Below the pieces are notes generated by a model that had not been told where the DNA came from, did not search any database, and worked only from the letters and a program-made list of their open reading frames with translations. Shown piece by piece: positions 6,666 to 8,890 of a stretch of 8,890 nt of DNA; the first letter of the stretch is position 1, and each line of letters begins with the position of its first letter. Source of the stretch: an uncultured Lysobacteraceae bacterium (GTDB taxonomy: Bacteria > Pseudomonadota > Gammaproteobacteria > Xanthomonadales > Rhodanobacteraceae); assembly GCA_946480705.1 (NCBI GenBank), contig CAMLLF010000120.1:1-8890 (forward strand). Direction: 5' to 3'. The position numbers and the translations under genes are program-made.

Positions 6666-8224
6666 TCATTCCGGCAACCCTGCCCGGCGCAGGCCCTCCG
6701 CGAACAGCGCGGCGTGTTGCGGCTGCCGGATCGGCAGCCAGCTGCCAAGCAGCGACAGACGCAGCGCCGGATTGAGCGCGCGCAGCCGGTCCATCGCGCG
6801 CCGTGCGTCGTCGGTCCGGTCCGCGAGCGCGTGGCTCGCCGCGATGATGCCGGCGACCATCAGAAAGCCCGGCACGTCCCGCGACGAGCGTTCCGCCCAG
6901 GTCGAGGCCATGTCGAAGCGGCCGGCCAGCAGATGCGCCATCGCCATGCCGGCCTGCATGCGGAACAGCTCCGAATCCAGCGGGCTCAGACGCATCGCAT
7001 GCGCGAAGCGTTCGATCGCCGCGTCGGGCTCGCCGCGCCACAGGCGCAGGTATGCGCCGAGAAACCAGGCGGACGAAAGATTCGGATTGAGCACGAGCGC
7101 GCGGTCGAGCAAGGCGACGCCGCGGTCGAGATCGCCGCCGAAATGGGCCAATGCATGGCCGCCGCGCGTCAGCGCGACCGCGTCGTCCTTGCCGAGTGCC
7201 ACGGCGCGGCAGGCCAGGTCGTGGCCCTCGGCGATATCACTCGCGGAACCGCCGGGCCAGTTGTTGATCCTGCGCCGTAGGCCGACGCGAATTCCCGGTC
7301 GAGTTCGATCGCCTTGCGGAACGACGGCAGCGCGGCGTCGATCGCGTCCGAAGTTCCGCGATGGAAGCTCGCCATTCCGTACAGGTAGTAGTCGTAGGAA
7401 TCGAGGCTCCCGGTCGGCTTGCGCTGCGCGCGGCGGATTTCGGCGCGTTCGAGCTGCGGCGCGATCGCGCCGACGACGCTCTCGGTCATCCGGTCCTGCA
7501 GCTCGAAGATATCGTCGAGCGCACCCTCGAAGCGGTCGGCCCAGAGATGCCCGCCGGTCGCGGCATCGATGAGCTGGCCGGTGATGCGAATCCGACGGTC
7601 CGCCCTGCGCACGCTGCCTTCGAGCACGTAGCGCACGCCGAGCTCGCGGCCGACCTGCTTCACGTCGATCGTCCGGCCCTTGTAGGCAAAGCTCGAATTG
7701 CGCGCGATGACGAACAGCCAGCGCAGGCGCGACAGCGCACCGATGATGTCTTCGACCATGCCGTCGGCGAAGTAGTCCTGCTCGGGATCGCGGCTCAGAT
7801 TCACGAACGGCAGCACCGCAATCGACGGCTTGTCGACCGGAGCCGGTGACGCCGCCGGCGGTTCGGCCGGGCCGGCCTTGGCGTCCGGCGAGCCGTGCGT
7901 TGCCGCCGCCCGGCTTTCCGTGACCGCGCCGACGAAGCGGAACCCCTTGCGCGCGACCGTGCGTATCAGCGTTTGATCGTGGCCGTTGTCGCCGACGGCC
8001 TTGCGCACCGCATTGATATGACTGGCCAGCGTCGATTCCGAGACGATGCGTCCGTCCCAGACCGCGTGCAGCAGATCGTCCCGGCTGACGACGCGCTCAC
8101 GGTTTTCCACGAGATAGACGAGCAGATCGAACACTTTCGGCGGCGTCGCGACGATGCCCGACGGCAGCCGGGAAAGCTCCCGCCGGTCGAGATCCAGCAC
8201 GCAGTGTCCGAACACCAATGCCAT
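6666..8224 (-). pseudogene. Winged-helix / TolB-like / TPR transcriptional regulator, broken by a frameshift near 7275
   Basis: The reading frame from the ATG at 8224 encodes an OmpR/PhoB-type winged helix (about residues 3-98, ending VARKGFRFVG), an Ala/Pro-rich linker (about 103-131), a TolB-like domain (about 134-262, starting SIAVLPFVNLS and including DYFADGM, LGVRYVLEGSVRR and GGHLWADRFEG) and a first TPR-like helix pair up to FASAYG (residue 317). It then runs out of frame to a stop at 7169. The normal family sequence resumes in another frame at 7274: RRINNWPGG, then EGHDLACRAVALGKDDAVAL, a TPR array and the usual GLRRAGLPE end at 6666. Compared with relatives as I remember them, about seven residues (the ...MAAWCYV... 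segment) are missing at the junction. The total length of 1559 nt is 22 short of 527 codons, so a 22-nt or other 3n+1 deletion explains both facts. No transmembrane helix is visible, unlike CadC. It is divergent from the oxidoreductase gene and probably regulated it (inference). The lesion could also be a sequencing or assembly error. Confidence 0.8.
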
Positions 8225-8228
8225 TGCG

Positions 8229-8234
8229 CTCCTT
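8229..8234 (-). promoter_or_regulatory. Shine-Dalgarno of the winged-helix regulator
   Basis: On the minus strand AAGGAG lies 4 nt before the ATG at 8224-8222. This, and the fact that the winged-helix domain begins three residues later, decides the start; the same frame is open further upstream to 8359 but encodes nothing family-like. Confidence 0.75.
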
Positions 8235-8285
8235 TCCCGCGCGCCGCGCCGCCAACCCCGGAACGAATACCGCCATCGGGCATCG

Positions 8286-8291
8286 ATGATA
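8286..8291 (-). promoter_or_regulatory. Candidate -10 element for the winged-helix regulator
   Basis: On the minus strand TATCAT matches five of six consensus bases and would give a leader of roughly 55 nt. No good -35 lies 16-18 bp upstream, where the first GCGGCC inverted repeat occupies the spacer. The promoter may need an activator or may be repressed through that repeat. Unproven. Confidence 0.3.
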
Positions 8292-8293
8292 GC

Positions 8294-8310
8294 GCGGCCG
8301 CACTGGCCGC
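8294..8310. repeat. Inverted repeat copy 1 in the divergent region
   Basis: GCGGCC (8294-8299) and GGCCGC (8305-8310) are perfect inverted arms around a 5-nt centre, GCACT. It is next to the candidate -10 of the regulator and shares arms and the first nine bases (GCGGCCGCA) with the copy at 8350. Confidence 0.6.
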
Positions 8311-8330
8311 CTCTGCGCGATGCCAAGGAA

Positions 8331-8348
8331 AACACAAGCACAACACAA
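8331..8348. repeat. Tandem AACACAA direct repeat with an 11-bp period
   Basis: AACACAA occurs at 8331-8337 and 8342-8348, seven bases plus a 4-bp spacer. This is the geometry of PhoB-type boxes, which OmpR/PhoB winged-helix proteins bind as tandem dimers. It lies between the two inverted-repeat copies, in the middle of the divergent region. The operator role is inference. Confidence 0.45.
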
Positions 8349-8349
8349 A

Positions 8350-8365
8350 GCGGCCGCAAGGCCGC
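8350..8365. repeat. Inverted repeat copy 2 in the divergent region
   Basis: GCGGCC (8350-8355), a GCAA centre and GGCCGC (8360-8365) form a perfect 6-bp stem with a GNRA-type tetraloop when read as plus-strand RNA. On the minus strand it is followed by TTTGTGTTGTG, so a weak leftward terminator is an alternative reading. Confidence 0.6.
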
Positions 8366-8375
8366 GCACGGCCAG

Positions 8376-8392
8376 TTTGCGCATGCTTTGCG
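8376..8392. repeat. Second 11-bp-phased direct repeat (TTTGCG x2)
   Basis: TTTGCG occurs at 8376-8381 and 8387-8392, again with starts 11 bp apart, about 36-52 bp upstream of the oxidoreductase ATG where a promoter or operator would be expected. The match is short and may be chance. Confidence 0.35.
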
Positions 8393-8400
8393 TCAAGGGC

Positions 8401-8414
8401 GGCCGGATCCGGCC
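8401..8414. repeat. Perfect 14-bp palindrome ahead of the oxidoreductase ribosome binding site
   Basis: GGCCGGATCCGGCC is its own reverse complement and ends 2 nt before the Shine-Dalgarno sequence. It could be an operator or a small leader structure; palindromes of this base composition also arise by chance in high-GC DNA. Confidence 0.5.
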
Positions 8415-8416
8415 AC

Positions 8417-8421
8417 AGGAG
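8417..8421 (+). promoter_or_regulatory. Shine-Dalgarno of the oxidoreductase gene
   Basis: AGGAG lies 6 nt before the ATG at 8428-8430 and supports that start. Confidence 0.85.
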
Positions 8422-8427
8422 AAACGC

Positions 8428-8890
8428 ATGAAAATCGTCATCATCGGCGGCAGTGGTCTCATCGGAACCCGCGTCGGCAACCGCCTGCGCGCGAACGGCC
8501 ACGATGTCGTCGCCGCGTCGCCGAGCACGGGCGTCGACACGATCTCCGGCGAGGGCCTGTCCGCCGCGCTCGCGGGTGCCGATGTCGTCGTCGACGTCGC
8601 GAATTCGCCGTCGTTCGAGGACAAGGCCGCACTCGCCTTCTTCGAGACCTCCGGCACGAACCTGCTGGCCGCGGAGAAGGCCGCCGGCGTGAAGCATCAC
8701 GTCGCGCTGTCGGTCGTCGGCACCGACCGCAATCCGGACATCGGCTATTTCCGCGCGAAGCTCGCGCAGGAAAACCTGATCAAGTCCTCCGGAATTCCGT
8801 ACACCATCCTCCACGCGACGCAGTTCTTCGAATTCGTCGACGGCATCATCCGTTCGAACGCCGAAGGCAGCGCGACGCGCCTGTCGCCGG
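8428..8890 (+). CDS. NmrA-like / atypical SDR NAD(P)-binding oxidoreductase, 3' end outside window
   Basis: The frame is open from the ATG at 8428 to the window edge, giving 154 complete codons. The N-terminus MKIVIIGGSGLIG holds the dinucleotide-binding GxxGxxG (G7, G10, G13) after the first beta strand. It continues with ASPSTGVDTISGEGL, ADVVVDVANSPSFED, FFETSGTNLLAAEKAAGVKHHVALSVVG and YFRAKLAQE, in which a Y-x3-K pair resembles the SDR active site, then SGIPYTILHATQFFEF. This pattern is that of the large NmrA-like group of NAD(P)-binding proteins of about 250 residues; members act as small-molecule reductases or redox sensors, and no substrate can be named here. It is transcribed away from the broken winged-helix regulator across a 203-bp region full of symmetric sequences, which suggests shared control (inference). 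Confidence 0.9.
   Translation, partial: MKIVIIGGSGLIGTRVGNRLRANGHDVVAASPSTGVDTISGEGLSAALAGADVVVDVANSPSFEDKAALAFFETSGTNLLAAEKAAGVKHHVALSVVGTDRNPDIGYFRAKLAQENLIKSSGIPYTILHATQFFEFVDGIIRSNAEGSATRLSP

Noticed and set aside
8225..8359. N-terminal extension of the winged-helix regulator to 8359
   Set aside because: The extra 45 residues are not family-like, and the ATG at 8224 has a Shine-Dalgarno sequence and begins at the usual position before the winged helix.
8350..8365. GCGGCC hairpin as a strong leftward intrinsic terminator
   Set aside because: The stem has only 6 bp, the following T-run is interrupted, and no gene on the minus strand lies to the right within the window. An operator role fits the duplicated motif better.
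8428..8890. Partner role of the oxidoreductase in the receptor/kinase operon
   Set aside because: It is on the other strand, about 2 kb from the operon and separated by the regulator gene; nothing in the sequence links the two loci.

Overview
This is a high-GC window (about two-thirds G+C by eye) with dense coding and GC-biased third codon positions. It looks like a chromosomal piece of a Gammaproteobacterium. Three things point towards the Xanthomonadales (Lysobacter/Dokdonella-like): a secreted protein ending in a PPC plus P domain, a TonB-receptor/YfiR/histidine-kinase operon, and a REP-like palindrome of the GTAGGTCGGGGT...ACCCCGAC type. The taxon is an inference from gene style only. No tRNA, rRNA, CRISPR array, insertion sequence or prophage gene is visible.

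Layout, left to right. (1) 2-505 (+): the C-terminal end of a secreted hydrolase, followed by a 12-bp-stem terminator. (2) 642-1895 (+): a membrane di-iron hydroxylase of the sterol desaturase / alkylglycerol monooxygenase type with a four-helix C-terminal extension. (3) 1897-1936: a REP-like hairpin in a 36-bp convergent gap. (4) 6341 down to 1932 (-): a tightly coupled three-gene operon, in transcription order a TonB-dependent outer-membrane receptor, a periplasmic YfiR-family protein and a membrane sensor histidine kinase with a CHASE8-like periplasmic domain. (5) 6342-6665: non-coding, probably carrying the promoter of that operon. (6) 8224 down to 6666 (-): a winged-helix/TolB-like/TPR regulator broken by a frameshift. 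(7) 8225-8427: a divergent intergenic region rich in palindromes and 11-bp-phased direct repeats. (8) 8428 to the window end (+): an NmrA-like NAD(P)-binding oxidoreductase, cut by the window edge.

The most interesting part is the receptor-YfiR-kinase operon. In Pseudomonas YfiBNR, periplasmic YfiR represses YfiN, a membrane diguanylate cyclase with a periplasmic sensor domain and HAMP. Here a YfiR protein sits between an outer-membrane TonB receptor and a protein that keeps the TM-periplasmic domain-TM-HAMP architecture but has PAS-HisKA-HATPase output in place of GGDEF. This suggests an outer-membrane-to-cytoplasm relay ending in phosphotransfer. The second locus, regulator plus divergent oxidoreductase, looks like a local regulatory pair whose regulator is currently disrupted by what resembles a roughly 22-nt deletion.
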